Below are positions 1 through 13,480 of a stretch of 64,000 bases of DNA, one piece after another. Source of the stretch: Stichopus chloronotus. Lineage: Eukaryota > Echinodermata > Holothuroidea > Aspidochirotida > Stichopodidae. Position 1 is the stretch's first letter, and every line of letters begins with the position of its first letter. The notes below the pieces were generated by a model. That model did not search any database and was not told where the DNA came from. It saw only the letters and a program-made list of their open reading frames with translations. The position numbers were made by a program, and so were the translations under genes. The stretch is from NCBI GenBank assembly GCA_021234535.1, contig CM037842.1, positions 7,211,845 through 7,275,844 of the forward strand, written 5' to 3'.

Positions 1-395
1 CAAATTATGAAAACCTTGTTAATACAATATTTCAAGACGGGAATCTTCGACAAATGTCATATTTCGTACACTGGTGTACCACATTGACAACAACATCCTT
101 ATTAATTCTGGTGGAGCTCAAAGGTCATTTGGGGTCAACAGGGTCACAGTGCGGAATTCTTGTAAACATATTATCTCAAGAAGGGAAGTCTGGACAGATG
201 TTGTATTCAATGTGTAGTTGTATCTCATTTAGCACAAGAACGTTAGTCTTTAATGGAGGTAGAAGGTCATTCCATGTCAGCAAGCGTCAAATTGTGAACA
301 TGTAGATATGATCTCAAGAGAGGAAGCTTTGTGCAGATCTCATATTTCATATAAAGCATACGAAGCTTAATGTGACACATGCTAATGCTATATCA
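1..395. repeat. About 140-bp tandem repeat units (GGTCAAAGGTCATTTGGGG family)
   Basis: Two to three units contain ATTATCTCAAGAAGGGAAG, GGACAGATGT, a GGTGGAGCTCAAAGGTCAT block and GGGGTCAACAGGGTCA. The array ends at a segment (CATATAAAGCATACGAAGCTTAATGTGACACAT) that also ends the copy at about 32510, so the unit boundary is conserved. The window start cuts the array. It is not coding: short reading frames in it are chance. Confidence 0.7.
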
Positions 396-1284
396 GATTG
401 TGCAAACAAGAGCCCAAGGGCACTGTGGTTCCTTGCACAGATGGAGAGCACATAATGTAAATTATGAAGTAAAAGGGAGCATATTGCATGACTTTGTACG
501 ATAGCCCATATGGTCCATTTCTGACCATGAACTCTCACTTTTGTAACATAAAATCTGTGGAGAGAAAATCATATTTCATGCTTTTATAAAATGGCCCATT
601 TCAGACATTGGACCCCAAACATGCGCCCACATGGAACCACTTCCATACCGCTAATGTGACCATCAACAGTGTAATACATGCAATCTGTAAGAGAAGAAGT
701 ATTTTGCATGATTTCACAACAGACCATGGGCACTATGGCTCCTTGCACTTGAAATACACATACTGTAAAATGATATGCCTGAATTCATAAATATCAACAA
801 AGCCATTTCAATTAATGCAACTAATTGAAGATGTTGATTTAGAACTGCAATATGCAGCAATATCCCATTCATTTTACAAAACATAAACAGCTGTGAATCT
901 CTGCAAATTGCAATAAGGCTTATCACATTTATGCCCCTTTAAAGTCCATCAAACTCACAACATGCCCTGGAGGGAACTCCTGGGTCTACTTTAAACTGGT
1001 AAGAACACCAACTGACTTATTTTCTTTCATTGTGTTTTGCCCTCTTCACTAATTGAAAAGACACTAACATCAATGAACACATTAGCACTCATGCACGAGG
1101 AGGTAAACTGATCCAGCCAAAACTTGTCTGGTGTGACCACCTACAGTACTGCAAACAGCACACTGCTGCTTCTTCATTTGATCAAGAAACTGCTAACTCA
1201 AGCAGTACTTCCATGATGCACTGGAGGGGGACTGATGGAACATATGAGCATTCATAGCATAACAAGGTTTTCAGACTTATGCCC
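396..1284. repeat. Intergenic dispersed repeat fragments
   Basis: No gene is seen. A short motif of the form CAAGAGCCCAAGGGCACTGTGG followed by TTCCTTGCA occurs at about 404 and, in diverged forms, near 718, 3955 and 4308. This suggests fragments of one interspersed element. Confidence 0.45.
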
Positions 1285-1600
1285 CCCAGTTCCCCAGATG
1301 ACCTTTGACCTCCACCAAAAACAATAGGGCACACCTTCTCAATATGGCAAACCTACATACTAAGTTTGACTTTCATCTGACTTTCGCCTATTTGAGTTAC
1401 AGCGTACCCAAGTATAACCGACTTTTGCCACCAGTTCCCCCAGATGACCTTTGACCTTCACCAAAAACAATAGGGCACACCTTCTCAACATGGCGAAACC
1501 TACATACTAAGTTTGACTTTTATCTGACTTTCCCCCATTGAGTGAGAGCGAACCTAAGCAAGTGTCACAGATGCACACACACACACGCCAACCTGACTGC
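1285..1600. repeat. Tandem pair of a 146-bp repeat (TTTGACCTTCACCAAAAACA family)
   Basis: GATGACCTTTGACC followed by CACCAAAAACAATAGGGCAC occurs at 1297 and 1443, offset 146 bp, with the downstream CTAAGTTTGACTTT block repeated too. Diverged copies occur at about 5390-5560 and 6725-6905. Three of these four places end in a GTCACAGA(C) plus CA-rich tail and an AGGTTCCTTTGCT-like block. This indicates a dispersed element family. Confidence 0.7.
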
Positions 1601-4199
1601 ATAGGTTCCTTTGCTGACGCAAGGAACCAAACATTCTCTTAATCGGATCATCGAAACCGCAATGCATTTCTGCATTAAGATCACGTACATGAGCAGTAAG
1701 AGTACAGTCAGTTGTTGCCTTGGGATTACCATAAAGTAACTTATTATTAATGCAGTATTAAGCATAAATATATTAGGATAAACTGAAATTTTGTTTAAGG
1801 GACATATCTTTACTCCCACTTCATGTGAGCCTTGACATGCATTTCTGTTTTGTCTGTTGCAAGTTTTTTTTTTTTTTTTTTTCTGATATGCTCTCATTTT
1901 GCTTGATCATTGCTTTTTAGGGGTATTCAGCAAAGAGTCCCCAGGATTTAACACAATTTACTAAACCAATGAGGAAAAGCAAGACTGGGAAGGCAAAGTT
2001 AACTCATATTCAAAAATGTCATAGCTTAGCTTGATTCTTTTGCATGAGTTAGAGGTGTTCATATCAGTCAGCAAGCATTTGTCAGTGTCATAGATCATTT
2101 CTGTCTCTCATCAGCTTGAAAAAAAATTACAAGTTTAGTCAACAACGGTGCTCAAGAATACAAGTGCTCCTGACTAATGGAGGAGGCGTTCATCCACTTA
2201 GAAAAGGACCTCAGGTCACTAGTGGTCAACAGCATCGAGATCAAACCTGTTTCTTCACATTGATGGTGAATACATCCATTGAATACAGTCCAGTCGAGCA
2301 TTTCAAAAAAAGAAGCTACACTAAGATCACCAAAAGTTTGTTCTAGTCCAGTATCTTCTTGCTTCTTTCCTGCAGAACATCCTTGTGCGCAAGTAAAAAA
2401 TCTATCAACTTTTAAGGATCAGTTTACAATTCATACATTTCCATTTGCATATTGCACTTCATAGCTCCATGTCTGATATATAGAGGTACTTTATTGTATA
2501 GAAGAAAGGGTGTCAAACAAACCAAGAAATGTGTGTAAGATTAAAGACAAAAATTCAAAAATTAGTGGAAAGTAATAGTAGTACATGTATGGAAAAGAGG
2601 AAGAGTGATCGTGATCTCAAATCAATAATCTGAGAATATGTAATTTGTAAATGGAAATCAATTCAAATTAAAAAACAGAAGGGAAAACAGGAATCTAATT
2701 TACAAAATTGCCATGCTGTTACTCGCACATTAAAGTGGGATTCACTTCAACCTCACTCTTCTTTTGTTGTACTGAGGTTCAACCTTGTTGCAAATGTTCA
2801 TTGCGTAAGGTCAGTTTTTTCACCTCATGCTGTGATAATCCACATGGTCAATTAAACATCAGTCTTGTAAAGTAATTCAGGTGTGTCAATCCAATGACTA
2901 GGCTTTCTTGAGCTGCCTGGTAAGGGGTATTAGGTGTCATGTCCATAGGTAATACATGTGTAATCGAGCATAAAAGAGGGTCTGTTAAACACTTAAGTAC
3001 AGTTGTATCGCCATGCAATACCTTGGTCTTATATCAGATACTTTCCAAAGAAGCAAATGTATGTCGTGGAGTAAAAAGAAAGTCATTTTTACACTGTTTT
3101 TAGAAGCTATCACTGCTGTTGTTTGTTGCATAGTTCCTTCTGTGATCTTTTCTGTTCTCTTTTCTCTCCACTGACAGACACTTATCATGCAGACAAGGCA
3201 GACTAGTTTGACCATCATGTTGCAAAGGCTATGCTTCTTACCTTGTGCCAGTTGATGCCTAACAGTGCCCAACTAATGTCAAATTGTGGCTTTGTCTGTT
3301 TGAAATTTATCCTCTTGGTGAGTCAGTCACAGATTATCTTGTTTCTGCAGCAGAAGCTGCAACTAGGGAGACTGAATGGAAAGATTTTGATGTAATGCTT
3401 AACACTTTGGGCTCTTCCTCCCACTATATTCAATAGTAACCTTTGTACAAGTAAACCTTAGTGATGATGAAACCGTTTATAAAAATGAACGTATATTCGG
3501 TATGTTCACAAAACAAACAAAACACCTTCAAGGTGTGGGCACACTGTTAGTCCAAATGTATCACTTTAAATATATGGCTACTCCTTAAAGTTGGCCTAAG
3601 TGTATCACAGCATCAGCACACTAACCCAACTTTTGTGTGAGTAATTAATCAAGGTTGTTACCATTACTGTGACCAACAGAGATCACTGTCACATGATAGT
3701 GGCCACACTCTTCGCATCTTAGAAACTGTTTCGTGGGAAGTTTGAACATATCATGTTGCCCTATAAGAAGTTCATTTCAATTCTTCATGAATATGAATGA
3801 AAATGGTTTGAAATGGCTTAAGTAAGTCAGAAGACATGTTTGTCTTTGGAATTCAAGTTCTAAACAAGTGTACACTTGTGCAGCAATGCCTTCCAATCGC
3901 TTTACCATATGCATCTGGCAGAGCCATTACACTATGATTGATCATAGTTATGACAAGAGCCCAATATGGGCACTGTGGTGCTTCCATGAATATTCCAAAC
4001 TGAGCCCTCAAAATATTAATCCATGGTAGTTTTCCTGTGGCTCTGGTGACTGTTACGTGACCCCCAAAACTGTTAATTACATCAAGTAAAGCTACCCTAT
4101 AAAATTCATAGCTTGACCTCCCATGAACAGTAGCCTCTAATAATCTCTAGAGTAAGTTTGGCTTTCATTTGTTGATGAAGTTACAATAAACCAAAGCAA
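1601..4199. other. No convincing gene
   Basis: Intergenic sequence. A poly-T run at about 1866-1882 accounts for a spurious minus-strand reading frame here. Other reading frames are under 100 codons and lack splice context or recognisable domains. Confidence 0.4.
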
Positions 4200-4265
4200 T
4201 GTCACCTGGCTAGTGGTAAGCCGAGTAGGAAATGGCGGTTCAAGCCCCTGCAGCAACCAATGTGA
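4200..4265 (+). repeat. tRNA-derived SINE-like fragment
   Basis: The segment has an A-box-like TGGCTAGTGGTAAGC and, about 20 bases later, a B-box-like GGTTCAAGCCCC, the spacing of an RNA polymerase III internal promoter. The ends do not form a clean tRNA acceptor stem, so a SINE head or tRNA pseudogene is more likely than a working tRNA gene. Confidence 0.4.
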
Positions 4266-7074
4266 CAAAAACATACACATTCAACACTTGGCTAGAAAAA
4301 ATGAAAAACAAGAGCCCAAGGCACTTTGATTTCTTGCATTAAGATGCTTTAACTTCAAAGGGAAGTAAGTTGTTTAGAAGATATCAAGATGGCATACAAA
4401 GAAAATAAGCTTAGTCATTGTATAACCATTCACTCTCATGGATAAACATTTGCAAAAGCTTCATCCCCTCAAAACTTTATGCAGGTGATGAGTAGCAGAA
4501 GATGCATTATTTAACTTTGGAAAAATTTGGGTGAAAAAATTAGTCTTAAGTCACAAATAACTGAATTTCTATCTGTGAGAAACTGATCTTGAAAAGAAGG
4601 CTAGTTCTTTCTTATTTTGAATAATCTATCCTTCTGTGTCCATGAACATTGGTTTTAAAAATGTAGTTTTCTGTGAACAAACACCTTATGTCCCTTTAAG
4701 CCCAGCCTGAGATAAGGAGGTCAGAAATTGGCTGGGCATCGCTAAAAATCAAGATCATTTAGCAGCCTTTCTATCATGTATCAATGTTTGTTGATACCAC
4801 GGAGTATTTTTGGGGTGGGCGAGCTGGCAATGATCAATTGAGATTTATCTGGCCCTGATGATGTGCATTTACTAAAAGCACTGTACAGTAGTAGCAGTAG
4901 TAGCGTGTAGTAGGATGTACCTTCTCTGTATAAAAACAATGACACAGCAACTTGCATACCTGTTCTAACTACACTGATCATGTATTCAGCATAACGCATA
5001 GTGCTACACATTCTGTACTTCCATGTGTTTTCACTAAGTAACTTGACTAAGAGCATCATGGGAGGGTATTATCACTGAATTTTGGCCTGTCTTTACAAGA
5101 CCTATCCACACATCACAAGGAAGGTCACAAAGGTCAAATGAATGGGTCAACTGAGGTCATCATCTGCACTTCACACAGAATGAACAAAATTTTTCATTAC
5201 ACCACCAACTCAAGATATTTTGTTGGAGAGTAACCTCACTTTCCAACCTTTTGACCCTTAGATGATTAATGCTACAGTATTTTCTCCAGCTGCCCGTTCT
5301 ATCTTATTCTGACATTGTGTCACGTTTTAAACAATGAACACAAAGTTCCAGCAACTCAAAGAAATTCACTTTCTTGCTTCTGGTGATCCCAAATGACCTT
5401 TGACCTTCACCAAAAACAATAGGGCACATCTACTCAATATCATACACGTACACACTAACTTTGAAAAGTGGCCATTTTCACCACTCCTTTATCGAGTTAT
5501 CACCAAACATACCATGCATTCTTATCTGTCACACACATGTGCACGCACGTAGATACACATGCCGCAGTGACTGCAAAGGTTCCTTTGCTAATACAAGGAA
5601 CCAAAAAAATACTGGAAACTTGCTCCTGCATGAGGCTGTTGCTCTATATATTGGTAATAAACCAGCACACCCTGGAACCCTACATATACACAACTGTAGT
5701 GCCTTTGTAGTGTTGCCATGCAATTCACAATAACTCACACCTCAAATGTGCAAGAAGTACACACAAACAGTACACAGGATAGATTACATATCTGCCTCCA
5801 CAATGTATGATAGTAAGACAGTTCTTCCTAGACAAATCTCTCGCCACATACCAGAGTGTCACAGACAAACAAAGTACACACACATACATGTCATACTCAC
5901 AATAGGCCTTTTTGATAGAGGGCAAGAAAACGTGCAAAATTTATCAAACAAGAGTGTTGTATGGGCTATTGTCAAGACTCTGTTACCAAAATAGCTAGGT
6001 CTTAATAAATGACAAGGTAAAATATTTCACTATGATTTTACATGGCTTTTATCATATGTTTGAGTTTTTCTTGCCATCTTCAAATGATGTCCAGCCATGA
6101 GTGTCATACATAATCCTTTTAATATCGGCACTGCAGATGGCTGTGATATATAGTATAAATCGCATTCATATCAGCACATGATGTACTTTCAACCATGTAT
6201 AAGGTTCCACATCATAGAGAGCTACTACATGTATCCCTCTTGCTTTTAGGCACAGTAAACAAGTTCATGTATGTTAAGCATTCTTGCCTGCTCCAATCAT
6301 TGTGGTTGCATGAACATACATTTTAAACATTCTCCTGTAAGTTCTTCATGCATGCATGCAGTGTGAGCTAGTTGTACATTTTTTACAAAAACGTTTGCCC
6401 TTATTGTCATAAAATGATACCCAGTGAAAACTCACCTGGTGAGTCCTGTCACACTTTACAAAATGTAACATGTAGTACAGTAAATCTGACGGGGACATGC
6501 CTTTTGAGTTAACATTTAAGGTTTTTTGAGCACTTGCAAATAACACAGCTTTAGAGAAGACAGAAGTGCTCCATGGACTGCTTCCTAAGCCCCTAGTGGG
6601 ACATTGCCCTGGACTTCCCCAGTGGCTCTTGTGGGAGCTCGAGGAACCACGTCAGAAGTGGATGGTTCCTTTTCCTTCAGTTAAGCCTGGCCTTAAAACC
6701 TTGTCTAGCTTCAGTCATGCTTCTGACCTCCAATGACATTTGACATACACCAAAAACAATGGCATGTATACCTTCAAAATATGGTGAATCTATATACAAA
6801 GTTTGACTTTCATGGTATTGAGTTTGAGTTTCCATGGTATTCAGTTACAGAGTATGAAACTATTAAATCAAGTGTCACAGACACACCCATATGCATACAC
6901 ACATATACACGCACACACATACTGTGTGCCAACCTGTTTGCACAGGAACTAAAAGGAACCAAACATAGTGAAGAAAAATAAATCCCCCCCCCCCTCCCAT
7001 ATCATCCACCTTTAAAGAAAAAATGTACATGGAGCATTTTACTTGGCCTAATGTCTGTCATTTCCATTTTTCAG
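4266..7074. other. Repeat-rich intergenic stretch, no gene
   Basis: It contains two diverged copies of the CACCAAAAACAATAGGGC repeat (about 5390-5560 and 6725-6905), AC-rich tails and a C-tract at about 6986-6995. I see no exon with credible splice sites. Confidence 0.4.
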
Positions 7075-8077
7075 GTATTCATCTTCAGTTCATAATCACT
7101 ATCCTACTACAGACCAGAAATGTGGAGAAACAGAAGCATCAAATGGAGAAACAGTCGCAGGTAAGTTTACCAATTTCAGGATACCTCAATTAATCCTTGG
7201 TAAAGCATACTGTATATATTTGTCAATGTAAGGAAAACATTCATCGTCACTGAAATGTGAATTTAGTGACGATGAATACATGTGCCTGTGAAAGTATACC
7301 CCGAAAGGTAAGTTAGTACAGTGAGTGTATGTATTGTACAGCTTACATTGTCATGAGCCACCCCTCAGTTGATGGGAGAGTTGCAAGTCATTTCCTAAAT
7401 TACCTACGTCGAGTCAGGCACTTTGACAAGACAAGCAAAAACAGTATAACGCACATCAAGTCCAATATTTGAAACCAGTTCACTTAATTCCATAATTGTA
7501 AACACAGTATTTCAAAAATGAAAACTAGGCATTGGATTTGGACATATGCCATCTTGAGTGTATATTGTATATGCAAGAAGATTATCAGTTCTAGCTATCT
7601 TCATAGCACCACAAGCATTCTGCTGGGAAACACCAACCCTATGTCGCAGCTGCTACCCTCTCCCTTGTTGATTCAACAATTTGATTACTTAATTGCACAC
7701 ATAGATGCACATATCATGTATACGAAGACAAAACTAATTTTGTTCATCTCAATCTTTCACTCATTAATGTATTAATGAATGAATTTTATATGCAACGGTG
7801 CAATATACTGTACCAGAATTGAGTTTGATCCAAATTTTGTGAATTTGGTAGACTGTCAATGACATCTGTCTGATGTTACACAAAAATGTTTACCCTCTCA
7901 ACTGACAGTATTGGTCATATTTGTGAGTGATTCTTTCAAAACTGAATGGGTCAGATTTCATGTTACTGTCATAGTCAAATTGAACAGGTTTCCTTGTTTT
8001 AATAGACCCAAGAGCAAGACACATGCAGGAAGAGTCAGGTGAAGGTTGGCTTAGTTCTAAAAACTTCCAACGTACGT
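7075..8077 (+). CDS. Orphan exon-like segments, possible receptor tail
   Basis: 7075-7160 has a good acceptor (ccatttttcag) and donor (CGCAG|GTAAGT). From 8006 another segment follows the acceptor ttgttttaatag. Joined in phase 1 they read a hydrophilic tail (ETEASNGETVA then DPRARHMQEES) ending at TAG 8075-8077; joined in phase 0 they also stay open (VEKQKHQMEKQSQ then TQEQDTCRKSQ). Because two frames are open, coding is not proved. A GT-AG pair at 8039-8079 would be a 41-nt intron, too short to trust. No upstream domain exon was found. Confidence 0.28.
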
Positions 8078-8592
8078 AGACATTGAGGGGAATGGAACTA
8101 AAGGAGCATTACCAGGTAAGCTAAAGTCCTGCAGTAGTAATTGTAACTTTCATCGGTATGGTTTACAGCATTATCACATATTGTGAGTTGGACCTTGCTT
8201 ATTGTGCTGTCACAGATCATGGTTTAGGCAAAGGAAGAGGGTCATATATTTGATACATTCAGTGGATTCTTTGCGAAGTCTTGGGTAACAAATGCTGAAA
8301 GGGATATTTCACTTATTGTTTGAGCCTTAACACTGGCAGCTAAAAGTTGAAGCTGTTAAGCCCCCACCTTCTCGCACTACTCTTTTATTGATGGTAAATG
8401 GAAAGCGACATCTTTACACATACATTAAGATACTTTCATACATTGTGTTTGTCATCACACGTCTTCTAGATTGTCAAAGATCGATCTGATTTTCAGTTCA
8501 GTGATGTTGTTTACCTTTCTTGTAGGAAAGAAGATCTGCTGACATTCTTCAACAAGGAGAGGAATTTACTTCAAAATAGACTGCCACAAAAA

Positions 8593-9495
8593 GTTTCCTT
8601 TGTCAAGATGCAAGAGCTTTGTGAGAGAAAATTGTTTCATCTATTAATTAAGAAGTTTCAAGTCTTTAATTACTGTTTAAATCATTAAATGTGTTTCTCT
8701 CTTCTTTTTCCTTCTTTGATAAGATATAGGCAATGCAACATTACCACTCCATTCATTACCTCAACATTAAGTAGCATCGCCATCATTTCAGTTAGCACGT
8801 GTAGTAACTTATCACACATCAAGAATTGATGATCCACATATCCAATGCTGCCAACATTAGGGACAAGCTGAGAGGGAGATTGGATAAAAAAGCATACTGG
8901 GAGCACAAAGGACCAAATTTTAAGGGACTGACTCGTAGTGTTGCAAGGAAGATGGGGTGTAGGAGGGGTTGCTGACTTTCTAACAGTGCTGAACTTTCTC
9001 TTGTCAAGGTAGAATTGTGTGGTCTTGTGCATATGAAATATGAGAGCATTTTAACATGCACCTAAAAGAATTACTTTGTACTGTGAAAAAATTTGATTGT
9101 AATTTAGGATTTTTTTTAATTTCCCATTCTAAACACACTGTACAGATTCTTACACTCCTTCATTTTAATTTCATTCTTCTTCTACTACTAAAAACGGGAT
9201 ACATAGGAGAAGAAAAGTATCGTCCATGAAATTTATGATATGTTGAGTCTCAAATTCTCTTAGCTCCCATTGTTTCACCATCTCAAACAACCTGATGATT
9301 CATTATCCAATCAAATATGATGCCAGACTGTGTCTTGAATAGTACACTGCAGAGGTAAAGTATTTCCATGGTTGGCCTGTGGTCCATTCCATGGTTGACC
9401 TGTGGTCCATTCACCTGTCTCAACTTGGTGTAGTACGTGCAGCAAGCCAGAGAATGACGTGAAATTTATGTAAATCACAAGAGTGATGGTTGAAA
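8593..9495. other. No gene seen
   Basis: AT-rich sequence. A 23-bp direct repeat (CCATGGTTGACCTGTGGTCCATT) occurs twice at about 9367-9414. Minus-strand reading frames around 8685-9061 overlap in two frames and show no domain. Confidence 0.4.
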
Positions 9496-10320
9496 AGCAA
9501 GATCAAACTATTTACAAGAGGGGCCAGGTGAAGGGGCACTTTCACAACTTTTCTTGGCACATTTCTATCTGAATATGGTTGCATATTGTTCAGAATTGGT
9601 AAAGCAATTGTGTGCAATGTTTTGCCTCCACAGCAATATGTGTGAGTGTTGGCAGCTCTGCATTTTAATTTATCAGCATTATCTCACTGATGAGTGGTAG
9701 CTCAGTTTTATCAAGATACACAATTTGTCCATGCTGACATAGATCTGGAAATTATGTCTGGAATTATTGCATACTGTGCTTCTCTCTGTTGTGAAACCTT
9801 TGCTCATATATACAGTAGTTTTAGAAGTGCAACACAACATTTGTGTTGTGACATATCTGTGGAATGTCTTGTTACGGTAACTCCCAATGTTGAAATTCAT
9901 ATAAAATCAAGCAAGATCAAACTATTTACAAGAGGGGCCAGGAGAAGGGGCACTTTCACAACTTTTCTTGGCACATTTGTATCTGAATATGGTTGCATAT
10001 TGTTCAGAATTGCTAAAGCAACTGTGTGCAATGTTTTTTCCTCACAAGCAATAATGTGTGGGTGTTGGCAGCTCTGTATTTCAATTTATCAGTATTATCT
10101 CACTGATGAGTGGTAGCTCAGTTTTATAAAGACACACAATTTGTCCATATTGACATAGATCTGGAAATTATGTCTGGAAATATTGCATACTGTGCTTCTC
10201 TCTGTTGTGAAACCTTTGCCCATATATACAGTAGTTTAACAAGGGCAGCACAACATTTGTGTTGTGACATATCTGTAGAATGTCTTGTTAGTGTAACTCC
10301 CAATATTTCATTTCATCTTA
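9496..10320. repeat. Tandem duplication, about 414-bp unit, 2 copies
   Basis: AGCAAGATCAAACTATTTAC at 9496 and 9910 opens two consecutive copies. They share CTCACTGATGAGTGGTAGCTC (near 9684 and 10100) and GTTGTGACATATCTGT. The offset is 414-416 bp with about 95 percent visual identity. Open frames inside the copies read the same unit twice and have no recognisable domain. Confidence 0.85.
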
Positions 10321-12060
10321 GTTCCATATTGGCATTCCAACATGAACTGGACTTCCTGGTACAGCTTGGAATCCACTAGTATCTTTGGGTCCTACTAATG
10401 AATGCCCGTTCGACAATGAATGACCACTCCTTTCAAATGATTGCCCATTGTACATGATTTCCCATGCTTTGTTTAATGCCCCTTGTTGGCACAAGAATGT
10501 TCCAAGGTGATTCATTTCCAACTATTTACATTGAAATGAGATCAATTTGTAAGCAGAATGATCCAGGAGGTTTTCTTGTTGTACCAGGCCACTGTGTAAT
10601 TAGCCCACTTGTGATTGAAAATAAATTGTGAACATTTACCCTAAACTCACTGTAATGTTACTCAGTCAACATTGAAAAGGAAACTAAGATACATTTCGCT
10701 CTTCTCTCGGCCTAAACAGGGTGTCAGGGGTAAAAAATCAACACTCACTCCTGTTTTAGTTCTGTGATGTTTCATAAATAATGTCAAAGAGAAAATGGGG
10801 CAGCCTACTCATTTCACTTCTCTGGTTTACAGAAGCATGTAAATTCCAAAATAAGGTTGCAACTGTAGACTAGGCCTAGTTGTATATCCTTGTTTGAATT
10901 CTTCCCATTTGGATCTCAAAAAAAAGAAAAGAATTTTAAAATGGGGGCCAAAATTTAAAAGTTGGATTCAAATGTAAAAGGGAGGATTCAGCTGGTGCTA
11001 GTGCTAGGGTAGCCTTAACAAGTCCGCCCATTCAGTGACATACTGTACAAACAGTATAACAACATGTACAATCATTAATGCATAACAGGCATTCTTGAAC
11101 TGATTGAGCATTCATTGTTGAACAGGCTATCATGGGCATTCACTAGAAGGAACAATATCCTCTGGAAACCAACTTCAAGCAGCTTCTACGAGGAAATAGG
11201 ATACATTCTAAACAGAAAGTTGTCTTTTATACTTTGCAAGTTGTGTCTTCAAACAGAAGCTTTTTTCAAAAGGTACTGGCACAGAATAATCTTGCAACGT
11301 GTTTAGTGTACAAATACCCTCATAGACAGAAACTTGATTTCACAAATTCATGATCTTGGACATGATCACTAGCCCTCATTTGCTGACGTTGGACATTCCA
11401 ATATTCTGGGACACTGCTCTTAATTTTTAATCATCTCCATCGCTGAATCCAAAGTGACTGTTAACCATCTATTGGATGCTGTCTAATAATGTATCTGACT
11501 GTAATTGGAGTAGAAGCTGTCCATAGTTATGGCTAGTCCCATTTTACAGTATGCCAACATTACATTCAGCGTTGTGGTCGTCATTGTCATGTAGCGTATA
11601 CGTAACAGCTACAGTAGACCAGCCGAATAAAGATGAGACTCTGACCTGAGGTCCAGACCTGTGTTACCAGGTACCATCCTTATAGTTTGTTACATCTATT
11701 ATGAAGCTCGAATTAATTGAACACCGTGTATCATTTTAGCCTCATCAAATGTGTACATTGTAATCTCTGTCAGAACCTTAAGTCTGAATGAGTAATTAAA
11801 TATTTATTTGAAATTGAAAGCAACACTCTCATTCCATCTATCGTCAGCTTGGGTACATATTTATTTCCATTTTGTATGCTACCATTCCATGAACGTCTTC
11901 AAATACAAAGCTGAATACATTCAATTCATCTTCTGATGTTGAATATGTTAAATCTCCTCCAATGTGAAAGTGGAAGTTAAACTGAACAATGTTATGCAAC
12001 TGTCTCAACTCCAGTGCAGAGTCCATTCCAAAAGCTTTCAAATTTAAATCTGGACGGCTA
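10321..12060. other. No gene seen; short minisatellite at the left
   Basis: About 10385-10480 holds roughly five diverged 18-20-bp units of the form AATGAATGCCC/AATGATTGCCC. The rest is unremarkable AT-rich DNA without splice-bounded open frames. Confidence 0.4.
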
Positions 12061-12259
12061 CAATCTTGGACAAAATTGTTGGGACACTTTGTCGTATGTT
12101 GCAAATATAATACCGAATTTTAGGTGAGAGGATAACATGAAACCCCGCTCCCCTTTCCAATGTTGCGCTATGGAAATGAATGTACCCTTTGAACAGCAAT
12201 CCTATAGCCAACATTGGACAAGGGCGAGGGGTGTCCCTAAGGTATTTTGTCCAAGATTG
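12061..12259. mobile_element. 199-bp MITE, copy 1
   Basis: The element begins CAATCTTGGACAAAAT and ends with its exact inverse ATTTTGTCCAAGATTG, a perfect 16-bp terminal inverted repeat. A second 199-bp copy lies at 33787-33985 and shares the internal block ACATGAAACCCCGCTCCCCTT. It has no coding capacity. No clear target-site duplication is visible. Confidence 0.85.
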
Positions 12260-12629
12260 TCTGAGTTTTTTGGGAGAAATTTTAGAGTGAAATTTTGAAA
12301 GAAAATTTAACATTTTTGGACAAGGTGCATCCTAAAAATTAGTTATCGGTGCCCATGGGTCTGGGGATTTTCAAATGAAAGTATTCTGAATTTCTACTAT
12401 GAACATAAGTTTAATTTTAATTTTGGGGGTTTATTTGTATATGTTAGTTGCATTCAGAAATCACATTGATGGGCAGCTGTTGCATTGCGTTGCAACAGGA
12501 GTGTTACTTTAATTGTAGAATGCTGGTAGGAATCCAGGTTATAATATATTCTGAAGTAGCTCCACGCTCTACCAAAATGGGTTAAAGTCAGAACTGTAGA
12601 TTCAGCTTACTATTAAAATAATGGTAGAA

Positions 12630-13480
12630 CGTTAGTAAAGGCTGGTATTTTACATTTTTGGCCGCTAAATCAAGATTTGTGACTGCAATTTTTACATTGC
12701 ATGAAGCTGGTAACGTACATAATCTTCAGTCTTGTGATCCACGCAATTTTCCCTTGGGTTGCTTAAATTTTCCTGTCAAAACATTTGGTAGAACGTAGGT
12801 GTTATTAACCTACACTGTCGGACGCTGTTGTTAGGTCTAAGTCAGATTGGATGGGGAGGCCGAGGTTCGATTCACGGCATGATCATAGTGTTTTTCACTG
12901 CTCAATTATCCATTCATAAACTCAAATGCCTGTCAACTTCTCATTTTTCATTCATTCATATGATAATATATAATGATATAGCTCTAACAACAAATATGTA
13001 CTCTGAAGTCAGTTGAAACTGCTTAAAATGACTGACATACTGTAAACAGTGCACCATGTAGGGTACAATAGAATGGGTGCCACAATGTCACTGTTATGTG
13101 AATATGAGCAAACGTCACATTTATTAAATTTGCAATTTAGGGGTTTATTTTGTATAATGATAGTGCACTTTTTTACCCAGATTAACCTGCAAGTCAGTCA
13201 CAACAGTCATTAAGCGTAGTTACTTTAATACCAGACACCATGTCATCACTGTAAACAATTTGAATAAATAACACATATACATCGATCTTCTTCAACAGAC
13301 CACAGTAACTAACATGTTAGTTGTTTTTTTTTGGGGGGGGGTGTATTTTTTTTTCTTCGGTACCTGTCTCAATATCAGAGTTTGAGCCGAAAGTACGTCA
13401 TTTGTATCATACAAAATGTTTAAAAGTAGATAGTCAAGAAATGTGCTCAGTATTCTATAGTTCAACAATTCATTGGAGAC
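12630..13480. repeat. Dispersed repeat, about 850 bp, copy 1
   Basis: This block matches 32650-33470 in the same orientation at perhaps 70 percent. Shared anchors are AGTGCACCATGTA with AGAATGGGTG, CACTGCTCA, and AATATCAGAGTTTGAGCC. It contains GTTCGATTCAC, which resembles a pol III B box, after a weak A-box-like stretch, so a tRNA-derived composite element is possible. Confidence 0.65.

Noticed and set aside
1565..1897. 110-codon minus frame beginning with poly-Lys
   Set aside because: The start is the complement of a poly-T run, and the rest includes dispersed repeat and CA-tail sequence.
4200..4265. Functional tRNA gene
   Set aside because: A-box- and B-box-like stretches are present, but I could not form an acceptor stem or a proper anticodon arm; called SINE-like instead.
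9694..10379. Two similar plus frames starting MVAQFY(Q/K)DTQFVH as a duplicated gene
   Set aside because: They are the two copies of a 414-bp tandem duplication; no domain, and the frames differ in length and continuation.
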